From positions 1 to 28,330 of the forward strand of contig JAFABC010000183.1 in NCBI GenBank assembly GCA_023426275.1: a DNA stretch of 28,330 bases, given 5' to 3'. Shown here piece after piece: positions 7,586-15,917 of this stretch. The stretch comes from Pseudomonadota bacterium (GTDB lineage Bacteria > Desulfobacterota > Desulfovibrionia > Desulfovibrionales > Desulfovibrionaceae). Position 1 is the stretch's first letter; each line of letters opens with the position of its first letter. The notes below the pieces were generated by a model that was not told the origin of the DNA, ran no database searches, and worked only from the letters and a program-made list of their open reading frames with translations. The position numbers were made by a program, and so were the translations under genes.

Positions 7586-9937
7586 TTATTTCAACGTGAC
7601 CATGGTCATGCCGTCGCCGCCACGGTCCTCGGGAGCCAGGGCAAAGGAGGCGACCTGCGGATGGTCCCGAAGCAGCCGATGGACTTCCCGCCGCAACGCC
7701 CCGGTGCCTTTGCCATGAATGATTTCCAATTCCCCGTGCCCGCGCAAAATCGCCGTATCGAGAAACGCGGCCAGCTCCGCCTCGGCGGCGTCGGCCCGCA
7801 TCCCGCGCAAGTCAAGGACCAAGCCCAGCCCGGACGCGGGCGTCCCTTCGCGGTTGGCCGGGGTCACGGCCACGCCGCCTCCCCTGGGGGCGGCCGGCTG
7901 GCCTTCGCTCAAAGCCATATCGGCAACGGGCACCCAAAGGCTTACCCCGCCGACTTCCACCTTGGCCGCCTGCCGGCGCAGGTCTTTTTCGCGAACCACG
8001 CCCTTTTTGCCCCAGCTCACGATCCGCACCGTCTGGCCCGGCGTCAAAGCTGCCAGATCGACGGCCGGTCCGCCGGAGCCCGATTCGGGCTGCGTACCGG
8101 TTATGGCGTTGGTTTCTTCAATAAGTCTTTTTTTCGCGGCGGCAAGGGCGCGCTGGGCTTCCTTGCGTTCGATGCGGCCGGCTTCGTGGCGGCGGGAAAT
8201 GTCGCGCGAAATGGCGCGGATTTCCTCGACAAGGTGTTCCTGGGCCTTGCGCAGGCCGTCCTTGAGCTTTTCCACCCGCTGTTTTTCTTCCCGACGTTCG
8301 GCGGCCAGGGCTTCGATTTCCTGTTCCCGACGCAACGCCAGGTCGTTTAATCGATCGAACACCTGTCCGGCATCCCCGCCGTCCAGGAGCAGATAGCGGC
8401 TGGCGCGCTCGAGCAGTTCCTCGGGCAGGCCATGCTCCCGGGCCACATCCAGGGCGATGGACGCGCCCACCTGGTCATAGGCCAGTCGATACACGGGCTT
8501 TTTGGTGGCCGGGTCGAACAACATGCAGGCGGCGCGCACGCCGGGCCGGGACAGGCCGTAGGCCTTGAGCGCCGGAAAATGCGTGGCCGCGGCCAGATAC
8601 GCGCCCCGATCGAGCAGTCCGTCCACCACGGCCTGGGCCAGGGCCGCTCCCTGGGAGGGGTCCGTGCCCGCGCCGAATTCGTCGAGCAGGACAAGCGTAT
8701 CGGCGTCGATCGCCGACCATACCCGGGACAGGTGGCGAATCTGTGCCGTAAACGTGGACAGGTGGTCCTCAAGGCTTTGCTCGTCGCCCAGAAAAACAAA
8801 GACCTTGGTGAAAAACGGCAGCCGGCTGCCCTCCCCGGCCGGTACCGGCAGGGCGGACAGGGCCATCACGGACAACAGGCCCAGGGTCTTGAGGCACACG
8901 GTCTTGCCGCCGGCGTTGGCGCCCGTGACGATAAGCGCCCGCTGCTCCTCGGCCAGGACCAAATCCTGGGCGATAACCCGGCTCGCGGCCTCCTCGCCGG
9001 CGGCCAGCACCAGCAGCGGATGTCGGGCGGCGAGCAGATGCACGGCGTTTTGCGCGGCCACCTCGGGCAGCGTCCCGGCAATGCGGTCGGCAAAGGCCGC
9101 CTTGGCCCAGAGCACGTCGCAGGCCACCAGCAGCCGATAGGCGGCGGCCACCTGCCGGCGCTCGTCCCGGGCCAGACCGGTCAGAAAGGCCATGACGCGG
9201 GCTTCGGCCTCGCGTTCCTCGTTTTTGAGCTCCTGGAGGCGGTTGTTGACCTCCACCAGAAAAAACGGCTCCACATAGACCGTTTCGCCGGTCTGGGAGT
9301 AGTCGTGGATGATGCCCGGCAGGCGGCCCTTGAAGTTGGCCTTGAGCGGCAGGACATAGCGGTCCGAGGAAATGGTGATGTAGTCGTCCTGGAGAAACGG
9401 CCCCATGTCCTTTTCGCCGACAAATTCCTTGACCCGCGTCATGATGGTCTGGTGGATGGCGCGGATTTCCTGACGCACGGAAAAAAGCTCCGGCGAGCTT
9501 TCATCGCGCAGCCGGCCGTCGGCGGCCAGACAGCGGGTGAGCGCGGCCTGCGTCTTTTGCGGCCAGGGCGCCCCGGCCACCTCGTCACGAAGGACCGACT
9601 GGCCGGGCTCTCCGGTCCCGAGCGCCTCGCGCAGGGCGCCCACCTGGGACAACACGTGTCCAAGCGCCACCAGGGCGTCGAGGTCCAGATCGCGCCGCTC
9701 GCTGTCGAGAATGGGGAAAAGCGGCTCGATGTCCGGGTACGAGGTGAAGACAAAAGCAGCGTCGCGGCGAAGCTCCATGGCTTCGGCCAGCTTGCGCTGC
9801 TCCCGGGCCAGCGTCTGCGCATCGGCCAACGGGACAATCGAACGACAGGCAGCCGCCGCGGGTTCCGAGGCGGCCAGTCCGGCCAACCGCTCCAAAACCT
9901 TAGGAAACTCCAGCAACGAGAGGGTTCTGGATTCCAT
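7586..9937 (-). CDS. mutS2: Endonuclease MutS2 (MutS2/Smr family)
   Basis: A 783-residue MutS2. The N-terminal half carries the clamp/lever region without the mismatch-recognition domain of MutS. The ATPase core has the Walker A motif TGANAGGKT (338-346), the Walker B region DTLVLLDEFGAGTDP and the switch region AATHFPALKAY. A coiled-coil stretch rich in Glu/Arg/Lys follows at about 510-600. The C-terminal Smr nuclease domain has LDLRGM and the HGKGTG motif near the end. MutS2 proteins suppress homologous recombination or rescue collided ribosomes, depending on species; which applies here cannot be told. It lies 23 bp after yqeY in the cluster. No clear ribosome-binding site precedes the ATG at 9937, but the protein start MESRTLSLLEFPKVLERLA is typical of the family. 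Confidence 0.96.
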   Translation of the reverse strand: MESRTLSLLEFPKVLERLAGLAASEPAAAACRSIVPLADAQTLAREQRKLAEAMELRRDAAFVFTSYPDIEPLFPILDSERRDLDLDALVALGHVLSQVGALREALGTGEPGQSVLRDEVAGAPWPQKTQAALTRCLAADGRLRDESSPELFSVRQEIRAIHQTIMTRVKEFVGEKDMGPFLQDDYITISSDRYVLPLKANFKGRLPGIIHDYSQTGETVYVEPFFLVEVNNRLQELKNEEREAEARVMAFLTGLARDERRQVAAAYRLLVACDVLWAKAAFADRIAGTLPEVAAQNAVHLLAARHPLLVLAAGEEAASRVIAQDLVLAEEQRALIVTGANAGGKTVCLKTLGLLSVMALSALPVPAGEGSRLPFFTKVFVFLGDEQSLEDHLSTFTAQIRHLSRVWSAIDADTLVLLDEFGAGTDPSQGAALAQAVVDGLLDRGAYLAAATHFPALKAYGLSRPGVRAACMLFDPATKKPVYRLAYDQVGASIALDVAREHGLPEELLERASRYLLLDGGDAGQVFDRLNDLALRREQEIEALAAERREEKQRVEKLKDGLRKAQEHLVEEIRAISRDISRRHEAGRIERKEAQRALAAAKKRLIEETNAITGTQPESGSGGPAVDLAALTPGQTVRIVSWGKKGVVREKDLRRQAAKVEVGGVSLWVPVADMALSEGQPAAPRGGGVAVTPANREGTPASGLGLVLDLRGMRADAAEAELAAFLDTAILRGHGELEIIHGKGTGALRREVHRLLRDHPQVASFALAPEDRGGDGMTMVTLK

Positions 9938-9960
9938 AAGAAAAAGGGGAATGTTTGGAA

Positions 9961-10407
9961 TCAGGAAGAAAGGCGCGCCTTGACGGCGCCACTGACCCGT
10001 TTTCCGTCGACCCGCCCCTTGTGGGCGGAGAGCACCGCCTGTACCACCCGGCCCATGTCCTTCATGCTTCGGGCATCCAGTTCGGCCATGGCCGCCTCGA
10101 CGGCGGCGCCAAGCTCCTCGTCGGTCAGGGGAGCGGGCAGGTAGGCTTGCAGCACAACCAGTTCCCGCTCCTCTTTCTCGACAAGATCAGCCCGGTTCGC
10201 CTTGGCGAACTGTTCGATGGATTCCCGACGCTGCTTGCTTTGCTTGGCCAGGACGTCAAGCAGCTCGTCATCGGTCAGCGGGCGCTTGAGCTCCACCTGC
10301 CGCAGCTTGGCGGCGGCCTTGAGCATGCGCAGCACGCTGACGACGACTTCGTCCCTGGCCCGCATGGCGGCCAGATAATCGGATTCGATACGGGCTGTAA
10401 GATTCAT
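9961..10407 (-). CDS. yqeY: GatB/YqeY domain protein
   Basis: A 148-residue YqeY-family protein, all-helical and similar to the tRNA-binding tail domain of GatB. It starts MNLTARIESDYLAAMRARDEVVVSVLRML and has the family's PLTDDELLDVLAKQSKQRRESIEQF segment and the GRVVQAVLSAHKGRVDG region near the end. YqeY genes commonly sit between rpsU and dnaG, as here. A role on tRNA is assumed from the GatB similarity. Its ATG shares one base with the rpsU stop codon, so translation is probably coupled. Confidence 0.95.
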   Translation of the reverse strand: MNLTARIESDYLAAMRARDEVVVSVLRMLKAAAKLRQVELKRPLTDDELLDVLAKQSKQRRESIEQFAKANRADLVEKEERELVVLQAYLPAPLTDEELGAAVEAAMAELDARSMKDMGRVVQAVLSAHKGRVDGKRVSGAVKARLSS

Positions 10408-10607
10408 TACATCATGTTGATTTTGCGCATTTTCTTGAGCAGCCGTTTGCGGGCGGCAGCCTTTTTCTTCTTGCGCATGACGCTGGGTTTCTCAAAGTGC
10501 TGGCGCTTTTTCAGCTCAGAGAGAATCCCGGATTTCTCGACCTGCTTCTTGAAGCGGCGCAGGGCCACATCGAAGTTGTCGGATTCGTCAAGGTAGACTC
10601 CGGGCAT
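10407..10607 (-). CDS. rpsU: 30S ribosomal protein S21
   Basis: A 66-residue bS21 protein of the small ribosomal subunit. It starts MPGVYLDESDNFDVALRRF, then KKQVEKSGILSELKKR, and ends in the basic RKKKKAAARKRLLKKMRKI tail expected for S21. I chose the ATG at 10607 because MPGVY is the conserved family start and the GAGGGGG ribosome-binding site lies 8 nt upstream; the ATG two codons earlier (10613) is only 2 nt from that site. It is the first gene of the rpsU-yqeY-mutS2-dnaG-rpoD cluster and is preceded by a terminator, so a promoter should lie between about 10620 and 10705. Confidence 0.97.
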   Translation of the reverse strand: MPGVYLDESDNFDVALRRFKKQVEKSGILSELKKRQHFEKPSVMRKKKKAAARKRLLKKMRKINMM

Positions 10608-10705
10608 TGACATCACCCCCTCTTTAGGGAAATTCCCGAGCGGCAAAAAAGAGTCTTTATCCTGAACAGGCCCCACCGTCAAGGGGGAAGTGTCTCCGGT
10701 GGAAA

Positions 10706-10733
10706 GACTCCGCCCGAGGGCTCGGGCGGAGTC
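10706..10733 (-). terminator. Terminator between the small membrane protein gene and rpsU
   Basis: A perfect 13-bp stem (GACTCCGCCCGAG and its complement) with a 2-nt centre. On the minus strand it is followed by TTTCC, a short U-tract. It would end transcription of the upstream minus-strand genes and insulate the rpsU cluster. Confidence 0.75.
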
Positions 10734-10759
10734 AGGAGAAAGATTGCTGTCCGGCGCGA

Positions 10760-10942
10760 TTAGTGATGCGCGTTGGCCTCGGCTTTGCGCGTATCCAGAA
10801 AGGCCTTGACCACGCAGTACCCCATACCGGAGGCAATGATGAACAGCACGAGATACAACACGCTGAAGAAAACGAAGTGGTCGGGCTGCCACCAGGGCAG
10901 ATCCTGCGGCAGGGGGCTGTGAATGGTTTCACCGTGCAACAT
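10760..10942 (-). CDS. Small single-pass membrane protein of unknown function
   Basis: A 60-residue protein with one clear transmembrane helix at about residues 23-47 (FVFFSVLYLVLFIIASGMGY and on). A tryptophan pair (WWQPDHF) precedes it and a short charged tail ending in HH follows. A GGGAG ribosome-binding site lies 9 nt before the ATG at 10942. It sits 21 bp after the HU gene and is followed by a strong terminator. The arrangement resembles small subunits of membrane complexes, but I cannot assign one. Confidence 0.75.
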   Translation of the reverse strand: MLHGETIHSPLPQDLPWWQPDHFVFFSVLYLVLFIIASGMGYCVVKAFLDTRKAEANAHH

Positions 10943-10963
10943 GTGAAAATCTCCCGGAGCTAA

Positions 10964-11236
10964 TTATTGGATGGCGTCCTTGAGCAGTTTTCCGGGCCGG
11001 AATTTGACCACCTTGGAAGCCGGGATTTCGATCTCGGCCCCGGTGCGGGGGTTGCGGCCGGTCCGGGCCTTGCGCTCATCCACCAAAAACGTGCCGAAAC
11101 CGGTCAGGGTCAGTTTTCCGTCCCCGACCAGCGTGGCCTCGACGGCCTCGAGAAACGCATTCAGGGCGCGTTCCGCATTGGCCTTGGTCAGGCCCGTCTT
11201 ATCGGCAATTTTTCCTACCAGATCAGCCTTGGTCAT
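10964..11236 (-). CDS. hup: HU-family DNA-binding protein
   Basis: A 90-residue nucleoid protein of the HU/IHF family. It starts MTKADLVGKIADKTGLTKANAERAL (dimerisation helices), has GFGTF at the turn into the DNA-binding arms, the family signature GRNPRTGAEIEIPASKVVKFRPGK, and ends at KLLKDAIQ. Residues match HU rather than IHF. A GGAGGAGAGG ribosome-binding site lies just upstream of the ATG. HU bends and compacts DNA; it or IHF could also help Cas1-Cas2 integrate spacers, though nothing here ties it to the downstream CRISPR locus. Confidence 0.96.
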   Translation of the reverse strand: MTKADLVGKIADKTGLTKANAERALNAFLEAVEATLVGDGKLTLTGFGTFLVDERKARTGRNPRTGAEIEIPASKVVKFRPGKLLKDAIQ

Positions 11237-11458
11237 CAGTCCTCTCCTCCTCGGTTAAAAACGCCGGCCGCCTTCGCGACGGCGCGATGCACCCGATCCT
11301 CTCTCCCGCGGGCATTGTCAACAACGAAATATAAAGCGGATAGGTCCTCGCTCGCCTCCCCGTGACGAGGACGACCAGCCCGATCTCCGACGCCGTGGTG
11401 TGATGCCCGGCGACAAGCGCCAGCAGTGGCCAAAAGAAAATCGATTTCAGGCCCAAAG

Positions 11459-12328
11459 TCAAGAGGGCAAGCGCGTTTTCAGCAAGTTGGCCAGCCCTGA
11501 CAGCTGCCGGGGGGACAGCGTTTCCGGACGGTCCCGTTCGTCGATGCCCGCCTCGGCCAGCCAAGCATCCACGGCCGCGTCGCGATACGGCTTGAGGATG
11601 CCGCCCAACTGCTTTCGACGAAAGGAAAAAAGGAGCTTCAGCAGCCGGGCGAAGGCGGCCGGCTCCCGGGGACGCTCCTGCGTCGGCAAGGGGGTAAAGG
11701 CCACCACGGCCGAATCCACCTTGGGCCGGGGGCGAAAGACCGTGGGCGGCACCTTGAAGCAATACTCGACCCGGGCGTGGCAGCCCACCCAGGCGGAAAG
11801 GGCCCCGTATTCCCGTCCGCCCGGCCCGGCCGCCAACCGTCTGGCCACTTCGTGCTGCACCATGAACACGCCCCGGGCGTACCGCGTCGCCCCGGCGCAC
11901 AGCTCCCACAGCAACGGCGAGGCGATATTATACGGGAGGTTGCCAACAACCCTGACCCGGTCCAGCCGGTCGAGCCGCGTCCAGTCCAGACGCAGTGCGT
12001 CGATCATGACCACCGAGGCGTCCGGGTGCTCGCGGGACAGGCGCACGGCCAGGTCGCGGTCCTTTTCCAGGGCCAGATAGCTGCCCGGCTGGCAGGCCAG
12101 GACATGAGGCGTGAGCGCCCCCCGGCCCGGTCCGATCTCGATGACCGTGTCGCCGGCGGCAATGCCCAGGGTGGCCACGATCTTGGCCGCGATGTTGGGG
12201 TCGCTCAAAAAATTCTGCCCGAGGCTGCGCTTGGGCCGGGCGTAGTCCTCCCCTGCCGCCGCTTCGGGCGTCCGGGACGTCCCGGGTGCGCGCGTCCTGT
12301 CCGTGTCGAGCTGTTGCCGCCGACTCAT
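11459..12328 (-). CDS. rsmA: 16S rRNA dimethyladenosine methyltransferase RsmA (KsgA)
   Basis: A 289-residue enzyme that dimethylates two adjacent adenines near the 3' end of 16S rRNA. It has the family entry motif RPKRSLGQNFLSDP, the SAM-binding motif VIEIGPGRGALT, the catalytic NLPYNIASPLL motif and the C-terminal RNA-contacting domain with FRPRPKVDSAVV. The N-terminus carries about 30 extra low-complexity residues before RPKRSLGQ. I chose the ATG at 12328 because it overlaps the stop of the upstream glycosyltransferase gene as ATGA and has a GGTGA ribosome-binding site. The 222 bp after the stop (11237-11458) hold no convincing gene and should contain the HU promoter. Confidence 0.96.
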   Translation of the reverse strand: MSRRQQLDTDRTRAPGTSRTPEAAAGEDYARPKRSLGQNFLSDPNIAAKIVATLGIAAGDTVIEIGPGRGALTPHVLACQPGSYLALEKDRDLAVRLSREHPDASVVMIDALRLDWTRLDRLDRVRVVGNLPYNIASPLLWELCAGATRYARGVFMVQHEVARRLAAGPGGREYGALSAWVGCHARVEYCFKVPPTVFRPRPKVDSAVVAFTPLPTQERPREPAAFARLLKLLFSFRRKQLGGILKPYRDAAVDAWLAEAGIDERDRPETLSPRQLSGLANLLKTRLPS

Positions 12329-13986
12329 GCCGTCACCTTTTCCAGAAGATCCTGTTTGAGGGCCCACAGCACATGGAAGCGGGCCGCCTGGGCGTCAAGG
12401 GCCGGTTCGGCCGCGGCCAGCCGTTTGGCCAGGGTCAGGGCCGGGCAGCCGGACCGGGCCAGAAAAAGCAGGGTGTGCACCGCTTCAAGGGAAATTTCCG
12501 CGTCCATCCCGGCATAGAGCAAGGGAAAATCCCGCTGGCGATAGACGGCCTGCCCGGTCCGGCTCCAGGTCAGCCGCACGGCGTCGGAGATCTGCGTCGT
12601 CGGATAGCCGGCGAAAACACGGCCGTAGGCCATAGCCGCAGGATGGGGGATGGCGCGCAGTCCTTCCCGGTCGGGCACGGGCGCGGCGGCAAGGCGCTCC
12701 CACAAGCGCACATGGGCGGCGACGACCCGCTCCCAGGTAAACGTGGCCAACACCCGCTCCCGGCCGGCCGCGCCCATGGCCCGGCGCAATCCGGTGTCGC
12801 CGATGAGCGCGCCAAGCGCTGCGGCCACCGCCGCCACATCCACGGCCAGTCCCTGGGCCAGCCGCAAATGCGTGTGGTTGTCGTAGCAAAGCGGGGCCAG
12901 GACATCCCGCGGGCCGGTGTCGTCCAGCCCCAGGCTGGGTGCGAGAAATCCCGTGCGCCCGTCCGCGACAATGTCGCGGTAGCCGTCGTAGTCCGAGGCC
13001 ACGACCGGCAGGCCGGCGGCCATGGCTTCGAGCAGCGTCAGGCCGAAGGTCTCCTGGGGATTGTCCGCCAGGGAGACGAAGATGTCGGCCAGCCCGAACA
13101 GTTCGCACTTGTCCGCCTCGTCCGGTCGCCGGACCAGCACGAGGCGCAGGCCGATGTTGGCGGCCAGACCGGTCAGAATGGCCAGAAAATCGTCCGCGTC
13201 GTCATCCGTCCAGCCGGCCATAACCAGACACAGCCCGGCCGGATCGACGCCGGACGCGGCCAGCCGCTGGATGGCCCGGAAAAGCGGCAGCGGGTCCATC
13301 TTCGAACTGTGGCTGATGCGGCCGAACACCAGCAGCACCACGGCCTCGGCGGCGATGTCTCGCCGGGCCCGGGCCGCTTCCCGCCGCGCTCCGGCCAAGG
13401 CCTCCCAGCCCTGCGGCGCGACCCCGAGGGGGATGCGCGCCACCTCGGGCGCGGGATGCGTCTCCGGCGACAGCCCATAGCCCTGGCGCAACGTATCAAA
13501 AAGACGCCGCACAACGGCCTGACCGGCCGTGGACGTGGCCACCACGGCGTCCCGGCGCGTGGTCCCGGGCCACAGATGGGCCAGAAAGGCTTGGCCGTAG
13601 CCGGCGTAGCTCAAGGAATGGGTGGTGCCGGTGATGGGAAAAAGATTGCGGGCCAGGGCGTTTCGGGCGGCGGCCAGCCAGGGCTGGGAGGTAATGCAGT
13701 CGGAGAGATGAAAGACCCCGTAGTCATGGGCGGCCAGGGCCCGGGGCAGTTCAAGGCGCGTCAAAATTTTGAATTTGCCGCGCCGGGCCGCTTCGGGATA
13801 GCGGGCCGCCAGCACGGCCTGCTGGCAATCGCGCTCCCGGGGCGAGGGCATGAAAAAATGATAGGCGTCAAAGGGGTCGGCCCGGATCAGGGCGTCCAGA
13901 AAGCCGGCATTGGCCACCTTGCGGCCCATGACGGCTCCGGATTCCACGAACGGATCGAGGGTGGCGAAAAGACGCGGCGCGGACAT
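12325..13986 (-). CDS. GT-B fold glycosyltransferase (group 1/GT4-like)
   Basis: A 553-residue cytoplasmic glycosyltransferase. The donor-sugar-binding half contains VLLVFGRISHSSKMD and the classic EX7E-type region ETFGLTLLEAMAAGLPVVAS (about residues 305-330), which binds the nucleotide sugar; DYDGYRDIVADGRTGFL follows. The N-terminal acceptor half has THSLSYAGYGQAFL. A C-terminal extension of about 130 residues after the GT domain has no recognisable motif. I placed the start at 13986 (MSAPRLFATLDPFVESG), although the bases before it lack a ribosome-binding site; the ATG at MGRKVANAG is a shorter alternative. It overlaps rsmA by 4 nt. The acceptor is unknown; cell-surface polysaccharide or glycoprotein is most likely. 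Confidence 0.88.
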   Translation of the reverse strand: MSAPRLFATLDPFVESGAVMGRKVANAGFLDALIRADPFDAYHFFMPSPRERDCQQAVLAARYPEAARRGKFKILTRLELPRALAAHDYGVFHLSDCITSQPWLAAARNALARNLFPITGTTHSLSYAGYGQAFLAHLWPGTTRRDAVVATSTAGQAVVRRLFDTLRQGYGLSPETHPAPEVARIPLGVAPQGWEALAGARREAARARRDIAAEAVVLLVFGRISHSSKMDPLPLFRAIQRLAASGVDPAGLCLVMAGWTDDDADDFLAILTGLAANIGLRLVLVRRPDEADKCELFGLADIFVSLADNPQETFGLTLLEAMAAGLPVVASDYDGYRDIVADGRTGFLAPSLGLDDTGPRDVLAPLCYDNHTHLRLAQGLAVDVAAVAAALGALIGDTGLRRAMGAAGRERVLATFTWERVVAAHVRLWERLAAAPVPDREGLRAIPHPAAMAYGRVFAGYPTTQISDAVRLTWSRTGQAVYRQRDFPLLYAGMDAEISLEAVHTLLFLARSGCPALTLAKRLAAAEPALDAQAARFHVLWALKQDLLEKVTA

Positions 13987-14114
13987 GGGAGGGACGGAGC
14001 CACACCTGGGCTGTCTTGTCAAATCCACAGCGAAAAAACCATCTGGCCCGGTGCTTGCATTGTTCGCGGCGGGGCCCACGCGCAACGCGGTCCCCAGATC
14101 AAAGGAGGCCAGCA

Positions 14115-15614
14115 ATGACGCGCGGCATACGACCGGAACAGGTATGGGGCCTTGGCTTGGCAACGGACGTCGAGGCGGCAATTTCTGCCGCCCTGGGCAG
14201 TGGATACGTCCTGCGCAACTGGCCCATCGGACAACATCCGGGCGAGCGGGACCTCAACCGCGCCGCGCCGCTCGTCGTTTTCGTGGTCAAGGAGGCCTGG
14301 GATGCCCTGTCGGCCGCGTCGCGCAAACGGCTGGAGGAATGGGAAGTGCCCCAGCGGGTGCTCGTGCTCTCGGCCGGCCAATCCGTCTCCGATTTCGACG
14401 AACTTCTGGAAAACGGCTTTTTGTCGGCCATTTCCGAACCGCTGACCGACAAGAAAGTCCGCGACGTCATCTTCCGGGCCAAGGAAGTCAAAAGCCTCTA
14501 TGACGACATCTTCCGCATGACCCGCGAGATCATGCTGGAACGCGAACTGCTTGCCCGCAAGACCGATCTGGTGTTGTTCCTTAACCGCTTTCTCACCCGG
14601 GCCACGGAATCCCTCGACCCCACGGTCATCCTGGACAACGCCCGGGAAGACCTGGAAATGCTTCTGCCCATGCGCGGGCTTATGGCCATGCTCTGGCAGG
14701 CCCGGGAATCGGGCACGATCGAGGCCGAGCTGTTCCTCGAGCCGGATATGGACCACGCCGCCGAGCGGTACTGGACCGAAGAGTTGCTGCGCCAGGGAGC
14801 CAGACTGGCCGGCGCTCCCATGCACAGCTACCGGGCCACGTTCCTCGACGGCGGCTCAGCCGCCACGCCGGTCGGCATTCCCACCGCCCCGGAAGACGTG
14901 ATCGCCCTGCCCCTGCGGGCCGGCGGACACACTTTCGGCGTGCTGAGCCTGTATCGGGCCAAGGGCGCGCCGCTTGGCAAGGATCAGGTGCAGACACTCT
15001 ACGCCTCGGTCAACCATCTGGCCCTGGCGCTCAAAAACGCGGCCCTGTTCAGCCAAGTCAAGATCCGGGCCGACCATGACGGCCTCACGCGCATTCACAA
15101 TCGTCGGGCCTTTGACGAACGGCTGGTGGAAGAACTGCGCCGCCATCAGCGTTACGGGCAGGCCATGACGTTGCTGATGCTCGACATCGACCATTTCAAG
15201 AACGTGAACGACCGGTTCGGCCACCTGCGCGGCGACCAGGTGTTGCGCGAAGTGGGACGGCTGTTGGCCGAAACCCTGCGCAGCACGGATTTCACCGCCC
15301 GGTATGGCGGCGAGGAGTTCGTGGTCATCCTGCCGCAGACCAACGGGGAGCAGTCCGCCATCCTGGCCGAGCGTCTGCGGGGGCTCATCGCCCAGACCCG
15401 GTTTACCCACGAAGGCAAGGTCTTCGGCATCACCGTATCCATCGGGCTGGCCACCTTGCAGCCCGGCGCCCTGCTCAAGCGCAAGGAGCTGCTGGAGCAG
15501 GCCGACAAGGCGCTCTATCAGGCCAAACGGCTCGGCCGCAATCAGGTCTGCACGGGACGGGGACCGGCCTCCCCCCTGGACCGGCCGGCCATGGGCGCGG
15601 TCAACGCGGGCTGA
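14115..15614 (+). CDS. Diguanylate cyclase: receiver-like, GAF and GGDEF domains
   Basis: A 499-residue soluble c-di-GMP synthase. Residues 1-130 look like a degenerate receiver domain without the usual phosphoacceptor pattern. A helical linker at about 135-165 leads into a GAF domain at about 165-310, then a GGDEF domain from about 320 to 480. The active-site loop is GGEEF at 398-402, a functional variant, and the inhibitory I-site RSTD (389-392) sits five residues before it, so the enzyme should be active and product-inhibited. The start at 14115 is set by AAAGGAGG six bases upstream. It diverges from the glycosyltransferase gene; the 128 bp between them should carry both promoters. Confidence 0.93.
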   Translation: MTRGIRPEQVWGLGLATDVEAAISAALGSGYVLRNWPIGQHPGERDLNRAAPLVVFVVKEAWDALSAASRKRLEEWEVPQRVLVLSAGQSVSDFDELLENGFLSAISEPLTDKKVRDVIFRAKEVKSLYDDIFRMTREIMLERELLARKTDLVLFLNRFLTRATESLDPTVILDNAREDLEMLLPMRGLMAMLWQARESGTIEAELFLEPDMDHAAERYWTEELLRQGARLAGAPMHSYRATFLDGGSAATPVGIPTAPEDVIALPLRAGGHTFGVLSLYRAKGAPLGKDQVQTLYASVNHLALALKNAALFSQVKIRADHDGLTRIHNRRAFDERLVEELRRHQRYGQAMTLLMLDIDHFKNVNDRFGHLRGDQVLREVGRLLAETLRSTDFTARYGGEEFVVILPQTNGEQSAILAERLRGLIAQTRFTHEGKVFGITVSIGLATLQPGALLKRKELLEQADKALYQAKRLGRNQVCTGRGPASPLDRPAMGAVNAG

Positions 15615-15695
15615 GACCGCCGTCCGGGAAACGCCGACAAGCCGGCCACAAACCGGTATGCCGGCAACGAATTGTCCCGCCGGCGAAAACAAGAC

Positions 15696-15724
15696 TTGAC
15701 GTCAGGCCCCGACCCGGATACATA
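15696..15724 (+). promoter_or_regulatory. Sigma-70 promoter of tRNA-Arg
   Basis: TTGACG (15696-15701), a 17-bp spacer and TACATA (15719-15724) place a transcription start near 15731, about 5 bases before the mature tRNA. Both hexamers are close to consensus. Confidence 0.75.
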
Positions 15725-15735
15725 TCCACTCCCTC

Positions 15736-15812
<77 letters not shown>

Positions 15813-15820
15813 AAGATTAC

Positions 15821-15853
15821 AAAGGGTTACGGTTGATACCGTAGCCCTTTTTT
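15821..15853 (+). terminator. Rho-independent terminator after tRNA-Arg
   Basis: AAAGGGTTACGG pairs with CCGTAGCCCTTT (one G-U pair) around a 6-nt loop TTGATA, followed by a run of T. It starts 8 bases past the tRNA CCA. If the attachment core ends at the tRNA, this terminator is phage-borne and restores tRNA termination after integration. Confidence 0.88.
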
Positions 15854-15917
15854 CGTTTTTCGATAAGTTTTCGATAAGTGACTTCCCAGCAACCTTCCCC
15901 CGGTCTATCCTTTCGCC

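Noticed and set aside
8432..10144. Long plus-strand open frame opposite mutS2 and yqeY
   Set aside because: Antisense to two clear family members; it spans their gene boundary.
11293..11321. TTGACA on the minus strand as an HU promoter
   Set aside because: The -35 hexamer is perfect, but no acceptable -10 lies 16-18 bp downstream.
11237..11458. Hydrophobic reading frame downstream of rsmA on the minus strand
   Set aside because: A short hydrophobic run (FFWPLLALVAG) is visible, but the frame lies mostly inside rsmA and has no start or ribosome-binding site in the gap.
12286..14118. 610-codon plus-strand open frame opposite the glycosyltransferase
   Set aside because: Gly/Arg/Pro-rich antisense product typical of high-GC shadows; the minus strand encodes a clear GT-B enzyme.
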